Below are positions 17,075 to 27,852 of a stretch of DNA of 64,000 bases, in pieces; position 1 is the stretch's first letter; each line of letters begins with the position of its first letter. The DNA comes from an uncultured Collinsella sp. (GTDB lineage: Bacteria; Actinomycetota; Coriobacteriia; Coriobacteriales; Coriobacteriaceae): assembly GCA_902493895.1 (NCBI GenBank), contig CABUQW010000002.1, forward strand, positions 51,511-115,510, read 5' to 3'. A program made the position numbers and the translations under genes. A model generated the notes under the pieces. The model saw only the letters and a list, made by a program, of their open reading frames with translations, was not told the DNA's origin and searched no databases.

Positions 17075-20000
17075 ATGCCTGTTCGAATCTATACCACCAA
17101 TGCCGGCGCGGATTTGAGCGATGCCGAGTCGGCACTGCTTGCCGACCTTATTGACTGCTACGGACGTGCCGTGCTGCTGGCGCCAACGTTTGCCGAGCTC
17201 GACCTGTGCCGTCATGATGCGGCGGAAGCCGGTGTTTCACTGGGTATCGACTACAAGACGCCTACGTCGTGGCTTCGCTCGCTTTGGGAGCTTTTGGGCG
17301 ACGGGCGCGGTTTCGTCGACAACCTGCAACGCCAGATGCTGTTCTCGGACATGGTCACGCGTCTCGACGATGCCGATTTGCAGCCGCTTTCGCGCAGCCA
17401 GGGCACGGTGCGCATGCTCGCGCGCATGGCCCGCGACGTGCTACCGGGTGTGGCGGGGACGACGGCCGAGCGATGCGGTGGCAACAATTGCCAGCCTGAG
17501 CCAAAAAGCGATGCCGAGGCTCGTGTGTTCGAGCTTTTGCGTGCCTACGCGGGCGGTTTGGACCGTCGAGATATGGTCGAGCCCTGCGAGGCGGCTGACA
17601 TTATGGCCGGTGCCCTGGCCGATAGCCTGCCGGCGTGCACCCGCGCCGTATGCGTGCGCGGTATCACGTCGTTTACGCACGGCCTGCTTGAGCTGCTGTC
17701 TGCCGTGGCAAACAATGGGGGAGAGGTCGTCGTGCTGCTTGCCCGCGAGCAGGCGGCGATGCGCGAGGAGCTTGCCGCGGCATTTGATGCCCGCGGTGTG
17801 CTGTTTGAGGCCGCACCGCTGGGGGAGAATGCCGTCGCGTCTGATGCCGCTTGCGGGACCGCCGCTCAGCCTGCCTTTATTGAGGTCGCTGGCCCCCATG
17901 CCCGTGCCCATGCTTATGCGGACGCCATCGATAAGTTGGTGAAATCGCACAAGGAGTCCAAGGCCGATAAAACTACTGCAACGCCCGCCGACCCCATGCG
18001 CGTGCTCGTTGTTTCTGCCCGGGCACCCCAGCTGTTCGGTGAGCTTGCCTCTCGTCTGGCGGCCCGTCATATCGCTGCCGAGACAGTTGAGTTCACGGCG
18101 TTTTCCCAATCCATTGCGGGCAGGCAGTTTGCGGCGCTCGCCGGCCTGATCGAGCGCATGAAGGCCGCCGATGAGGGTGCGGCGTCAAAGACCGAGTGGT
18201 GGCCCGCGCCGGAACTTACCGACTGGATCTACAGTCCGCTTTCGGGCGCTGATGCCGTCAATGCCCGTACCTTCGATAAGAATATGCGTCTCTCGCGCAG
18301 CAAGACTACCGCGGGCGTTAAGAGCCTGCTGCAGAGCGTTCAGGGCCAGGTGAGGGGTGCGCGCAAGGCGGCGAGCGACGAAAACTGGTTTAAGAACGTA
18401 CCGTGTGTGGTCTCGGACGTGTTCCAGGCACTGTGGCGTGACAAGCCCGTGACGGCGCTCAAGGCCATGCTTGCCGTTGCCGAGGCGTTGCCCGATCGCT
18501 TGCTGGGCAGCTTGGATGGCCAAGCCCGTCGCCAGGCGGAGGTGGCCCTACTGCGCCATGTCATCGACATCCTTATGAATGGCGCCCGCACGCTCGACGT
18601 GTCGCAGGCCGCGACCGTGCCCGTGCTCGATGGCATTCGCACCAAGGTGGACAAGCGTAGCACCGCCTACGATTACGAGACCCACGAGGTTGACCGTGCG
18701 CCACGTGCTCAGGTTCGTTTTGCTTCGCTTGCCGATGCGGCGGCTCTGCGCCCCGGCAGCTACGATGCCGTGCTGTTTGCCGATGTCGATCTGGACAGCT
18801 ATCCGCTCTCGCACGAGGAGGGGCCGCTGGCCACGCTGACGGCGAGCCTTGGTCGCGAGGGCGTGACGCTTGAGCCCGCGGCCTTGCTGCGCGTGCGCTT
18901 TGGCCACGCGATGCAGGCGTCACGCGGCCCGGTTGCACTTGCCCGCGTGACGCACGATCGCCAGGCGCGCGAGTGCTATCCAGTCGCCGTGTGGACCGAG
19001 CTGCGGGCGCACACCGAGGCCGCTGACGCCGACAAGGCGAAGTGCGTGGGTGAGGGCGATATCGTAAGGGACTTCGATCCCGCGGCAGGCGAAGGCCTCA
19101 AGCGCGAGCGCGTGACCTGTGAAGCCCCTCAGCATCTAAGTGCCGAGGCCGTGCCGTATTTGGTCCTGCGCCGTCGTGACGGCGAGGGCGTGGACGCGCC
19201 GCTCGTGCCGCGCCTGACGTCCGCCTCGCAGATCGAGGCCTATTCCACCTGTCCGCTGTGCTGGTTCGTTTCGTATCGCGTCAAGCCCCAGTCTATCGAC
19301 GCGGATTTTGGCAACATGGAGAAGGGCAACTTCGTCCACGACGTGCTGGAACATCTGCATGCCCGTCTGCCCCAAGAGGGCATGGAGCGCGTGACGCCCA
19401 TGAATCTGCCGCGCGCACAGGAGCTGCTGCGCGAGGTCTTTGACGAGACCCTGGCCGAGCACGCCGGGAAGCGCGGTACCGAGGGCCCGCTGGTGCCGCT
19501 CTCTCCAGTGGAGGAGCGTCAGGTGGCCGAGATTCTGCCGCAGCTGGAAGGCGTGCTCGCCTACGAGTCCGAAGCGCTTGCCCCCTTTGCTCCGCGCTAC
19601 CTTGAGTTCGCCTTTAATGAGCTTAAGGTCGAGTATGCCGGTTGGCCACTCGGTGGGCGCATCGACCGCGTGGATGTGGATGCCGAGAATCGCGCCGTGG
19701 TAATCGACTACAAGCATCGTTCGGGTGTCGAGGAGTTTAAGCTCGCCGATCCCACGGTGCGAGACGAGGAGTCGGGTGAGGCCCCCATCGACGACCCGCG
19801 CTGGCTGCCGCCCCATACCCAAACGCTCATCTACGCGCAGGCCATGCGTCGGGCGCTGGGCCTAGATACCCGCGCAGCGCTCTATTTTTCGACCAAGGGC
19901 GGCAAGCCCGCGCTGCGTGGTGCGGCGAGCGCCGAGTTGCTCGAGGAAGAGCGTGACGATGGCCGTATCCCGGGCCTTAAGAAGGGCTTTCCGGGCGAGG

Positions 20001-20173
20001 GCGGCAGCATGGACTTCGATGCGCTGCTCGACCGCGTGGAGGCCGGCATCGCCGAGCGCTTGCGCGAGCTCGAGGCGGGCAACGTCGCCGCTGTCGACCC
20101 GACGTCGGCGCAGGCCGCGCATGCGCGCTGCTCGTATAACCACGAAGGAACGTTTGTAAGGAGGGACGTGTAG
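17075..20173 (+). CDS. PD-(D/E)XK nuclease family protein, AddB-like
   Basis: 1032 residues. ATG follows GGAGGACC. The N-terminal two-thirds resemble an inactivated UvrD-like helicase scaffold: no Walker A is visible, unlike AddB of Firmicutes. The C-terminal part (about 720-1030) is a RecB-family nuclease: entry motif ASQIEAYSTCPLCWF, then GRIDRVDVD ... VVIDYKHRS with the catalytic Asp and Lys. Cysteines in STCPLC and near the end (HARCSYN) recall the AddB iron-sulfur staple, but I cannot confirm four ligands. Its stop is 3 bp before the AddA-like helicase, so the two are likely co-translated subunits of a double-strand-break resection complex. Confidence 0.82.
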   Translation: MPVRIYTTNAGADLSDAESALLADLIDCYGRAVLLAPTFAELDLCRHDAAEAGVSLGIDYKTPTSWLRSLWELLGDGRGFVDNLQRQMLFSDMVTRLDDADLQPLSRSQGTVRMLARMARDVLPGVAGTTAERCGGNNCQPEPKSDAEARVFELLRAYAGGLDRRDMVEPCEAADIMAGALADSLPACTRAVCVRGITSFTHGLLELLSAVANNGGEVVVLLAREQAAMREELAAAFDARGVLFEAAPLGENAVASDAACGTAAQPAFIEVAGPHARAHAYADAIDKLVKSHKESKADKTTATPADPMRVLVVSARAPQLFGELASRLAARHIAAETVEFTAFSQSIAGRQFAALAGLIERMKAADEGAASKTEWWPAPELTDWIYSPLSGADAVNARTFDKNMRLSRSKTTAGVKSLLQSVQGQVRGARKAASDENWFKNVPCVVSDVFQALWRDKPVTALKAMLAVAEALPDRLLGSLDGQARRQAEVALLRHVIDILMNGARTLDVSQAATVPVLDGIRTKVDKRSTAYDYETHEVDRAPRAQVRFASLADAAALRPGSYDAVLFADVDLDSYPLSHEEGPLATLTASLGREGVTLEPAALLRVRFGHAMQASRGPVALARVTHDRQARECYPVAVWTELRAHTEAADADKAKCVGEGDIVRDFDPAAGEGLKRERVTCEAPQHLSAEAVPYLVLRRRDGEGVDAPLVPRLTSASQIEAYSTCPLCWFVSYRVKPQSIDADFGNMEKGNFVHDVLEHLHARLPQEGMERVTPMNLPRAQELLREVFDETLAEHAGKRGTEGPLVPLSPVEERQVAEILPQLEGVLAYESEALAPFAPRYLEFAFNELKVEYAGWPLGGRIDRVDVDAENRAVVIDYKHRSGVEEFKLADPTVRDEESGEAPIDDPRWLPPHTQTLIYAQAMRRALGLDTRAALYFSTKGGKPALRGAASAELLEEERDDGRIPGLKKGFPGEGGSMDFDALLDRVEAGIAERLRELEAGNVAAVDPTSAQAAHARCSYNHEGTFVRRDV

Positions 20174-20176
20174 ACC

Positions 20177-23100
20177 ATGGATCTTTCGACTTTGATGCCG
20201 CAACAGCTGCAAGTCGTCAAAACGCTCGACCGCCCGCTGTTTGTTTCGGCGGGTGCCGGCTCGGGCAAGACCTTTACCCTCACGCGCCGCATCGTCTACG
20301 CGCTCTCGCCCGAATCCGGTCCGTTTGTCGAACATCTGGATCAGGTGCTCGCCATTACCTTTACCAAAGACGCCGCGGCCGAGATTCGCGACCGTGTGCG
20401 CCGTGCGCTTATCGAAGAGGGCATGGACGAGGAAGCACTGACCGTCGACGACGCGTGGATTTCGACCATCCACGGCATGTGCTCGCGCATCCTGCGCGCG
20501 CACGCGCTGGAGCTGGGCATCGATCCCGAGTTCACGGTGCTCACCGATACCGACGAGCTTATGGACCAGGCTGTTGAGCATGTGCTGGGGCGCGCGACGG
20601 CGCCCGATGCCGCGCCCGAGCTCGCCGCTTCGCTTAAGGCCCTCTACGCTTGGTATCCCATGGCGGGCGAGGGCGGGCCGTTTGGCGTCGGTACCACCAT
20701 CAAAGGCCTGGTGCGCGACCTGCTGGAGCTATCGAGCCAGCTTCCGGGCGGCATGGACGATGTGCGCGTGGCGCGTGGCCAGGCCGACACCTCGGCGCTT
20801 GCCGATGCCTATCGTGCGGCGCTGGGCGCAAGCAAGGCCACGACCGAGAAAGCGCAGGCGGCACTCGACGCCATCGACGCGTTTGAGGCGAGCGGCAAAA
20901 CCATGGAGGATGCGGCGCGACTCATGATGTCGTGCGGTATGCCTCGGGCGAGCAAGGCGTTTCCTAAGGAGCAGGTGGAGCTACTCAAGGCCGAGGCGGC
21001 TGATGCGTTTATCAATATCGTGCTTGCCTGCGGCGGTCCGGCGCTCGATGCGCTGGTGGGGCTTGCCCGTGCTGTGGAGGCGGAGTACCGTGCGCTCAAG
21101 GCCGACCAGTCCGCGCTCGACAATAACGATCTGTTGCGCATGGCATACGAGGCACTGCGCGATTATCCCGCCATCCGAGCCGCCTACGAGGGCCGCTTTA
21201 AGATGGTCATGATCGATGAGTTCCAGGATACCGACCAGATGCAGGTCGATTTGATCCGTTACCTGACGGGCGCGGGGGAGCGCGCGCTGTGCACCGTGGG
21301 CGATGCGCAGCAGTCGATCTACCGCTTCCGTGGTGCCGAGGTCGAGGTGTTTCGCCGCCAGGAGCGCAATGTGGGCTCCTCTGCTGCGCCCGAGACGGCT
21401 GTCGCATCCGATGCCCCCGCCGGCGAGCTCGTCAAGCTTGTACGCAACTTCCGCAGTCACGACGAGGTGTTGCGCTACGTGGCACGCGTCTTTGATGGCG
21501 ACACCGGTGGTTTGATGCAGGGGTTCTTGGATCTTGAACCGAGCGACAAACGCAAGGACAAGCTCAAGGCAAAGGCGTCGCGCCGCCAGGCGGTCTTCGT
21601 TGCCGGTGGCAGCACGCAGGAGCGAACGCAGGCGAAAGCTCGTGCGATTGCGGAGCGGTTCCAAGCGCTCGTCAAAGCGGGGCAGCCCCAGGGCAGCATG
21701 GTGTTGTTGCTGGGCCGTATGACTAATGCCGACGTCTACGCCCAGGCTTTCCGCGACCAAGGGCTCGACTGCGTGATTGCAGGCGGCTCGGTCTTTGCCC
21801 AGGCAGCCGAGGTGCAGACGGTGCGTGCCCTGGTCTGCGTGCTTGCCAATCCGGCCGATACGGCGCAGGGTCTTATGCCGCTGTTGGCCTCGCCGATGTT
21901 TGCGCTCGGCGCTCAGGAGTTTTTGGCGCTGGCGACCAAGCTCGACGAGCAGACGGGCGAGACGTCGCGCCGCAATATCGATGCGGGCATCATGAGCGAT
22001 TCCGATGTGCCGGGTTTGCAAAACCTGCCACTCGTAACGCGCGCCCGCGAGGTGCTGCGCTATGCACTGCGTCGCGTGGGGCGCGATTCGTTCGCCGCCA
22101 TCGCGCGCGACGTGGTCAATGCTTCCGGCTGGTTCGTGCGTCTGGCGCAGCGCGGCCCCGAGGGCAAGGCCATTGCCGCCAACGTGCTCAAGGCGCTCGA
22201 CGCCGTGGCCGAGGCAGAGGCCGAGCTCGGCAATTCTCCGCGCTCCATCGCGCTCGCCTTCGACCGCTTCTTGGCGGGCAAGGAGGCCCCGGGCGCCCTC
22301 AACGAGGAGGGTGACGGCGCAGTACGCATCATGACCGTGCATGCGTCCAAGGGTCTGGAGTATCCTGTCGTGGCGGTTGCCGAGTGTTTTGGCGTGCGCA
22401 AATCGTCCGGTGCGGCACAGATGGGTCGCGTCGACGGTGGGGCGCAAGTTGTGGCACTGCCGGCGCGCTTCGACGGCGTTAAGCTCGCCGACGGGACCTT
22501 CGTGAAGGGCGATGACGTCAAAAAGCAGTTTGAGCACGCGTTTAAGGGCAAGGGCACGTCGCTGTGGTTGCCGCCAGAGCTCATGGAGGACGTGTGCGCG
22601 ACGGGCTCTCCCGCCGAGGCATTTGCCCGCCTGCGTAACGACGACCTGCAGCTTTCGCTCGAGGAGCGGGCCCGCTTGCTCTACGTTGCCATGACGCGTG
22701 CGGGCGAGCTGGTGATCTTGGCGATGGATGCCGGCGTGAGTCGTGGCAAGCTGTGTGCGCCGACCTTTGACGTCGAGACCGATCTGACCTACGACGTGCT
22801 GCGCCGTATTTTGCCGACCGACGCTCTGGACGTGCCGCAGCTCGATGCCGACCGTTTGGTGTTCGACAACTCCCAGCCGGGCGACTACGAGCTCATCTCG
22901 CTGGCGGACTTTACGTTTGGTGAGCAGGCGTTTGAGGCTAACGCTTCGCTGGATGCCGAGGGCAGGCTTGTTCGCGGCGATGTCGATGTCGCTGATAATG
23001 CTGCGCACTCAACTGTGCCCGGTCCTGCCGACCCCGAGCCCGATTCGTTTGAGCTCGTGTATCCCCAGGCAGTGGGCGTGCGCATGGGCATCTGTCCGTT

Positions 23101-23803
23101 CCCGGTGCGTGACTCGTATAGCTACTCGTCAATCGCCGCGGCACTCCATGCCGAGACGGAAGACCGTGCCGCCGAGGCGCGTGTTCCCATGGACGAGTCC
23201 GGCGATGATGCGGAGTCGGATGGCTCGGAGATGGCCGATGCAGACATGGTTGCTGTCGAGCCCGCGGGGAATCCCATGGCGCTGGGTTCGGCCTTCCACG
23301 CCGCCTGCCAGTGGCTGATCGAGATGGGTGCCGATGCGCTGCCCGCTGAGCGTGCCGATGCGCTGGCGCGTCTATGGCGCCTGACGCCGGAGCAGCGCGA
23401 GCGCTTCGATGTCGCCCTGAATCGCTGGCTCAAGTCGGCGGTCCGTGCCGAGCTGCTCGCGTGGCCGTGCGTCCGTGCCGAAGTGCCGTTCTTCTCACTG
23501 GGCTGCGAGGACGAGGACATTGCACGCTACGGCGCATATGCCGAGGGCGCCATCGATGCACTAGCGACCGACCCGGCCGATCCGTCGCGCGCGCTGGTCA
23601 TCGACTACAAGACGGGTGGCACGCCGGATGAGACGCCGGAACAGCTGCTCGAGAAGCACGCCCTGCAGGCGCGCGTCTACGCCGACGTGTTGCACAAGGC
23701 GGGCGTTGAGGCGGTGACGGTCAAGTTCGTTCGCGTGGAGCAGGCGAATCCAGCCATCTTCGTCGAACCCGCCGAACCTCAAGTAGTCACCTACAATCTC
23801 TAG
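20177..23803 (+). CDS. addA: UvrD-family helicase-nuclease, AddA-like
   Basis: 1208 residues, near AddA length. AAGGAGGG overlaps the end of the upstream gene. Helicase motifs in order: I SAGAGSGKTFTLTRR (~21), II DEFQDTD (~350), III GDAQQSIYRFRGAE, IV LVRNFRSHDEV, V MTVHASKGLEYPVV, VI LLYVAMTRAGEL. A C-terminal PD-(D/E)XK nuclease has GAIDALATDPADP ... ALVIDYKTGGTPDETPEQL. It would unwind and degrade DNA ends, loading recombinase at Chi-like sites with its AddB-like partner. Followed by a hairpin of the TTGCGGTG repeat type. Confidence 0.88.
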   Translation: MDLSTLMPQQLQVVKTLDRPLFVSAGAGSGKTFTLTRRIVYALSPESGPFVEHLDQVLAITFTKDAAAEIRDRVRRALIEEGMDEEALTVDDAWISTIHGMCSRILRAHALELGIDPEFTVLTDTDELMDQAVEHVLGRATAPDAAPELAASLKALYAWYPMAGEGGPFGVGTTIKGLVRDLLELSSQLPGGMDDVRVARGQADTSALADAYRAALGASKATTEKAQAALDAIDAFEASGKTMEDAARLMMSCGMPRASKAFPKEQVELLKAEAADAFINIVLACGGPALDALVGLARAVEAEYRALKADQSALDNNDLLRMAYEALRDYPAIRAAYEGRFKMVMIDEFQDTDQMQVDLIRYLTGAGERALCTVGDAQQSIYRFRGAEVEVFRRQERNVGSSAAPETAVASDAPAGELVKLVRNFRSHDEVLRYVARVFDGDTGGLMQGFLDLEPSDKRKDKLKAKASRRQAVFVAGGSTQERTQAKARAIAERFQALVKAGQPQGSMVLLLGRMTNADVYAQAFRDQGLDCVIAGGSVFAQAAEVQTVRALVCVLANPADTAQGLMPLLASPMFALGAQEFLALATKLDEQTGETSRRNIDAGIMSDSDVPGLQNLPLVTRAREVLRYALRRVGRDSFAAIARDVVNASGWFVRLAQRGPEGKAIAANVLKALDAVAEAEAELGNSPRSIALAFDRFLAGKEAPGALNEEGDGAVRIMTVHASKGLEYPVVAVAECFGVRKSSGAAQMGRVDGGAQVVALPARFDGVKLADGTFVKGDDVKKQFEHAFKGKGTSLWLPPELMEDVCATGSPAEAFARLRNDDLQLSLEERARLLYVAMTRAGELVILAMDAGVSRGKLCAPTFDVETDLTYDVLRRILPTDALDVPQLDADRLVFDNSQPGDYELISLADFTFGEQAFEANASLDAEGRLVRGDVDVADNAAHSTVPGPADPEPDSFELVYPQAVGVRMGICPFPVRDSYSYSSIAAALHAETEDRAAEARVPMDESGDDAESDGSEMADADMVAVEPAGNPMALGSAFHAACQWLIEMGADALPAERADALARLWRLTPEQRERFDVALNRWLKSAVRAELLAWPCVRAEVPFFSLGCEDEDIARYGAYAEGAIDALATDPADPSRALVIDYKTGGTPDETPEQLLEKHALQARVYADVLHKAGVEAVTVKFVRVEQANPAIFVEPAEPQVVTYNL

Positions 23804-23815
23804 CCCTCAGATAAC

Positions 23816-23878
23816 TTGCGGTGGAATACGGACTGTTTTGGCCAGAAAATCCGCCAATCAGTCCGTATTTCACCGCAA
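23816..23878. repeat. Inverted repeat, second copy of the TTGCGGTG..GGACTG family
   Basis: Arms 23816-23836 and 23859-23878 match with one mismatch and closely resemble the repeat at 12765-12827. It lies between addA and dnaE and may terminate the addA transcript. Confidence 0.75.
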
Positions 23879-23975
23879 CTGAGAGAGGGGAGGGGTGGGT
23901 AGTGCTGCCTGATCGTTCTGATCGCTAAAACCCGTGTTGGTTTGGCTAGGTTCGGGTGCTGTCCGTGCCGTGGGG

Positions 23976-23981
23976 TAAAAT
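23976..23981 (+). promoter_or_regulatory. Candidate -10 box of dnaE
   Basis: GGGGTAAAATCG gives TAAAAT about 40 bp before the dnaE start. The same GGTAAAATC pattern occurs at both promoters of the 53.5-kb two-RNA locus. No good -35 box is visible. Confidence 0.4.
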
Positions 23982-24020
23982 CGTTCAGTCAGAACACGAA
24001 CCCGCATCGGAGCTCATCAC

Positions 24021-27000
24021 ATGGCATTCGTCCATCTGCACAACCACACTGTCTTTTCCATGCTCGACGGCGCAACCCGTATCCAGGATATGGTCAACCG
24101 TGCCGTTGAGCTGGGCATGCCCGCCGTGGCCATTACCGACCACGGCTACATGTATGGCGTGCCCGACCTGGCGCTGGCCTGCGACGCCGTCAACCACAAC
24201 ACGCCCGAGTACAAAACCTGGAGCCACGACAAGGCCTTCCTGGAAAAGGACCGCCGCGACGAGCTGGTGGAGCCCGATCCCGAGGAAAACCCGCGCGAGC
24301 ATGCCCAGTATGTGAAGGACATGGCCATGTGGGACGAGAAGGGCAACATCGACGAGCTCAAGCCGCCCCTGGTCATCAAACCCATCTTTGGCTGCGAGGT
24401 CTACTTTACGCCGGACGAGACGCTCGCCCGCGACCACAAGCCCGAGCTCTACCACATGATCCTTCTGGCTAAGGACCAGGAGGGCTACGTCAACCTGATG
24501 CAGACGGTTTCCGAGGCCGCCGTGCAGGGCTTTTACTACAAGCCGCGCGTGACGCTCGACAACCTGCGCCGCCACGCCAAGGGCATGATCTGCACCAGCG
24601 CCTGCATCGCGGGCATCATCCCTAAATACATCGACCGCGGCGACATGGAAGGCGCCATCAAGTGGGCCGAGACCTTCCGTGACACCTTCGAGCCCGGCGA
24701 CTTCTACATCGAGATCCAGGAACACGGCATCACCACCGACAACGGCCTGACCGACGAGCAGATGGACCGCACGCTCATCGACATCGCCAAGCAGGTGGGC
24801 GTCAAGGTCATCGCCACCAACGACTTCCACTACCTGCGCCGCGAGGACGCGCCCGTGCAGGACGTCATCATGTGCATCGGCATGAACGCCAAGGTTGACG
24901 ACCCCAACCGCATGCGCATGACCGGCTCGGAGTTTTACATGAAGACCGAGGAGGAGATGCGGGCGATGTTCCCGTATTGCCCCGAGGCCTGCGACAACAC
25001 GCTCGAGATCGCCGACAAGTGCTACGTTGAGCTGGACTGGGACTCCATCATCCTGCCGCGCTTCCCGTTGCTCGACCCCGGCGAGACGCACGAGAGCCAG
25101 TTCCGCCGCGAGTGCGAGAAGGGCCTGCGCCAGCACTACGGCGACGACTGGGCCACGCGCGAGATCGGTGGCGTCAACATCAAAGAACGCTTTGAGTACG
25201 AATACAAGGTCATCTGCGACAAGGGCTTTGCCGCCTACTTTTTGATCGTTGCCGAGTACGTGCAATGGGCCAAGGACAACGGCATCGGCGTCGGCCCCGG
25301 CCGTGGCTCGGCCGCCGGCGCTATCGTCGCCTACGCCATGAACATCACCGCGTTCGACCCGCTCGAGAACGGCCTGATGTTCGAGAGGTTCCTGTCCCCG
25401 CAGCGTACCGAGATGCCCGATATCGATATGGACTTCGACGATGAGCGGCGCCTCGAGGTCGTGGAGCACGTTCGCCAGCTCTACGGCCCCGAGAAGGTCA
25501 CCCACGTCATCACCTACTCGACCATTAAGGCCAAGCAGGCCATCAACGACGCCGCGCGCGTGCTGGACTATCCGGTCTACATGGGCCAGCGCCTGTCCAA
25601 GATGGTCTCGAGCGACCCCAAGGTCAAGCTCAAGCAGGTGCTCGAAAAGCAACCCGGCAAAGAGGATTTGTTTAACCCCGACTTTGCCGAGGCCTATAAA
25701 AAGGATGACGACGCCCGCCGCATCATCGACACGGCGCTCTCGATCGAGGGCCTCACCCGTGGCGAGGGCGTGCACGCGTGCGCCGTTCTGATCTGCCGCG
25801 ATCCCGTCAACGAGCACGTACCCACCAAGCTCGATACCAAGGGCGGCGTCGAGATTACCCAGTACGAGGGTCATACCGTTGCCGACATGGGCCTGCTCAA
25901 GATGGACTTCCTGGGCCTGCGCACGCTGACGGTTATCTCTAAGGCCAAGGCTAACATCAAAAAGAACTTCGGCATCGACATCAAAGAGGAAGAGATTCCC
26001 TTTGACGATCCCGAGATCTTTAAGCTCATGGGCTCCGGTCACACCGCCGGCGTCTTCCAAGTCGAGTCCGCCGGCATGACGGCCACGATCAAGAACATGA
26101 AGCCCACCGAGTACAAGCACGTCGTGGCATTGATCGCTCTGTACCGCCCGGGCCCGCTGGGCGCCGGCATGGTCTCGTCTTACATCAACCGTATGAACGG
26201 CAAGGAGCCGGCCGTCTCCTACGACGACCGCCTGGACGACATCCTGGGCGAAACCTACGGCACCATGGTCTACCAGGAGCAGGTTATGCTCATCTCCGTC
26301 GAGATGTGCGGCTTCTCCAAGGGTGAATCGGACTCGCGTATCCGTAAGCCCGTGGCTAAGAAAAAGATCAAGCTGCTCACGTCGACGGTGCTTCACTGGG
26401 AGGATGGCTCGGACGAGACCACCTACGACCACTGGATGAACGGCGCTATCAAGAACAACTACACGCGCGAGGTCGCCCAGAAGATTTGGGACGATGTTCT
26501 TGAGTTCGCGTCCTACGCCTTTAACAAGTCGCACTCCGCTGGCTACGCCATCCTGGTTATGCAGACGGCGTGGCTCAAGGCGCATTATCCGCACGAGTAC
26601 ATGGCGGCCGTTCTGACGTCCTATACGGGCAAGACCGACAAGATCGTTCACTACGTCTCGGCGTGCCGTCACGACGGCATCCCCGTGCTGTCGCCAGATG
26701 TCAACGAGTCCGGTACCGAGTTCACGGCTACCAAGGAGGGCGTGCGCTTTGGTCTGGCCGGCATCCGCGGTGTGGGCACCGGCGTGGCGCAGGCGATTAT
26801 CGCCGAGCGCGAGGCGGGCGGCCCGTTTAAGACGCTGCACGACTTTGTCGAGCGCGTGGACTCGAGCCAGGCTAACCGTCGCGTGATCGAATCGCTCATC
26901 AAGGCAGGCGCCTTCGACTCCACGGGGTATCCGCGTCGCCAGATGATGCACTTTGTGGACAAGAACAATCCCGAGAACATCATCGATGCCGCGGTAAAGC

Positions 27001-27824
27001 GCCAGAAGGATCGTGCGAGCGGCCAGACGTCGTTCTTCGATATGTTTGGCGACGTTGAGGGCTCGGGCTTTGAGGTGAGCGTGCCCGATCCGGATGGCCA
27101 GGAGTGGGACCGCCACCTTAAGCTGAGCCAGGAGAAGGAGGTTCTGGGCATCTATGTCTCGGACCACCCGCTGCGCCCGTTTGAGTATGCGCTCAGCAAA
27201 GCGCGCGACTTCTCGTTCTCGCAGATCGATACCGGCTACGAGGTGCAAAACCCCACGGGCGGTACCATCAACCAGGAGATTCCCGAGGGCAAGGCGCTGT
27301 GGTGGGCCGGTATGGTCTCGAGCGTGTCCAAGCGCGTGACCAAAAACGGCGACCCCATGGGCATTGTGCAGCTCGAGGACATGGAAGGCGAGGCCACGGT
27401 CGTGGTGTTCCCCAAGACCTACAAGGAGGCCGAGGGGTACCTGTACGGCGAGGTCGATCCCGAGACCGGTGCACAGCTGTCCGATGCGTTTGTTCGTATT
27501 AAGGGCAAGCTCGAGCGCTCGGACCGCGGCGACCAGATCATCGCGCAGGAGATCGTGCCGCTTGAGCTCAACGAGGAGAACAACAAGCCCAAGGTGTTTG
27601 AGGTCATGGTGCCCAACAGCCGCTTTAGCCAGGGCAATATGGCGCGTCTTGCCACGGTGCTTACCGCCAACCCAGGCGGCGACCGCGTGGAGATCTTTAT
27701 TGAGCAAGTCGACGGGCGCGTGCTACGTGCCGAGGTGCCAGCCAAGGTCAACGCACGCTCGATTCCGCTGCTGGCAGAGGCAAAGGCCATCGTCGGCAAC
27801 CAAGGCCGCGTGACGGTTATCTAA
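24021..27824 (+). CDS. dnaE: DNA polymerase III subunit alpha
   Basis: 1267 residues, slightly longer than average. The PHP domain begins FVHLHNHTVFSMLDGA and includes AITDHGYMYG. The C-family polymerase core has GVGPGRGSAAGA and the catalytic aspartates in PDIDMDFDD (about residue 467), plus the fingers motif RPGPLGAGM. A helix-hairpin-helix/tandem region (SLIKAGAFDSTGYPRRQMM) leads to a putative clamp-binding stretch QTSFFDMFG and an OB fold. It is the replicative chain elongation subunit. A SWIM-SNF2 helicase follows 28 bp downstream. Confidence 0.97.
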   Translation: MAFVHLHNHTVFSMLDGATRIQDMVNRAVELGMPAVAITDHGYMYGVPDLALACDAVNHNTPEYKTWSHDKAFLEKDRRDELVEPDPEENPREHAQYVKDMAMWDEKGNIDELKPPLVIKPIFGCEVYFTPDETLARDHKPELYHMILLAKDQEGYVNLMQTVSEAAVQGFYYKPRVTLDNLRRHAKGMICTSACIAGIIPKYIDRGDMEGAIKWAETFRDTFEPGDFYIEIQEHGITTDNGLTDEQMDRTLIDIAKQVGVKVIATNDFHYLRREDAPVQDVIMCIGMNAKVDDPNRMRMTGSEFYMKTEEEMRAMFPYCPEACDNTLEIADKCYVELDWDSIILPRFPLLDPGETHESQFRRECEKGLRQHYGDDWATREIGGVNIKERFEYEYKVICDKGFAAYFLIVAEYVQWAKDNGIGVGPGRGSAAGAIVAYAMNITAFDPLENGLMFERFLSPQRTEMPDIDMDFDDERRLEVVEHVRQLYGPEKVTHVITYSTIKAKQAINDAARVLDYPVYMGQRLSKMVSSDPKVKLKQVLEKQPGKEDLFNPDFAEAYKKDDDARRIIDTALSIEGLTRGEGVHACAVLICRDPVNEHVPTKLDTKGGVEITQYEGHTVADMGLLKMDFLGLRTLTVISKAKANIKKNFGIDIKEEEIPFDDPEIFKLMGSGHTAGVFQVESAGMTATIKNMKPTEYKHVVALIALYRPGPLGAGMVSSYINRMNGKEPAVSYDDRLDDILGETYGTMVYQEQVMLISVEMCGFSKGESDSRIRKPVAKKKIKLLTSTVLHWEDGSDETTYDHWMNGAIKNNYTREVAQKIWDDVLEFASYAFNKSHSAGYAILVMQTAWLKAHYPHEYMAAVLTSYTGKTDKIVHYVSACRHDGIPVLSPDVNESGTEFTATKEGVRFGLAGIRGVGTGVAQAIIAEREAGGPFKTLHDFVERVDSSQANRRVIESLIKAGAFDSTGYPRRQMMHFVDKNNPENIIDAAVKRQKDRASGQTSFFDMFGDVEGSGFEVSVPDPDGQEWDRHLKLSQEKEVLGIYVSDHPLRPFEYALSKARDFSFSQIDTGYEVQNPTGGTINQEIPEGKALWWAGMVSSVSKRVTKNGDPMGIVQLEDMEGEATVVVFPKTYKEAEGYLYGEVDPETGAQLSDAFVRIKGKLERSDRGDQIIAQEIVPLELNEENNKPKVFEVMVPNSRFSQGNMARLATVLTANPGGDRVEIFIEQVDGRVLRAEVPAKVNARSIPLLAEAKAIVGNQGRVTVI

Positions 27825-27852
27825 GCTACCCCGGGTGAGATTGGAGGAAGTG

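Noticed and set aside
20981..23008. A 675-codon minus-strand frame inside addA
   Set aside because: Shadow of a gene with full helicase motifs; composition is low-information.
23985..27707. A 1240-codon open frame on the minus strand across dnaE
   Set aside because: It is the complementary shadow of dnaE in GC-rich DNA; the plus-strand product has every PolIII alpha motif, while the shadow is a Leu/Val/His/Asp-rich string without motifs.
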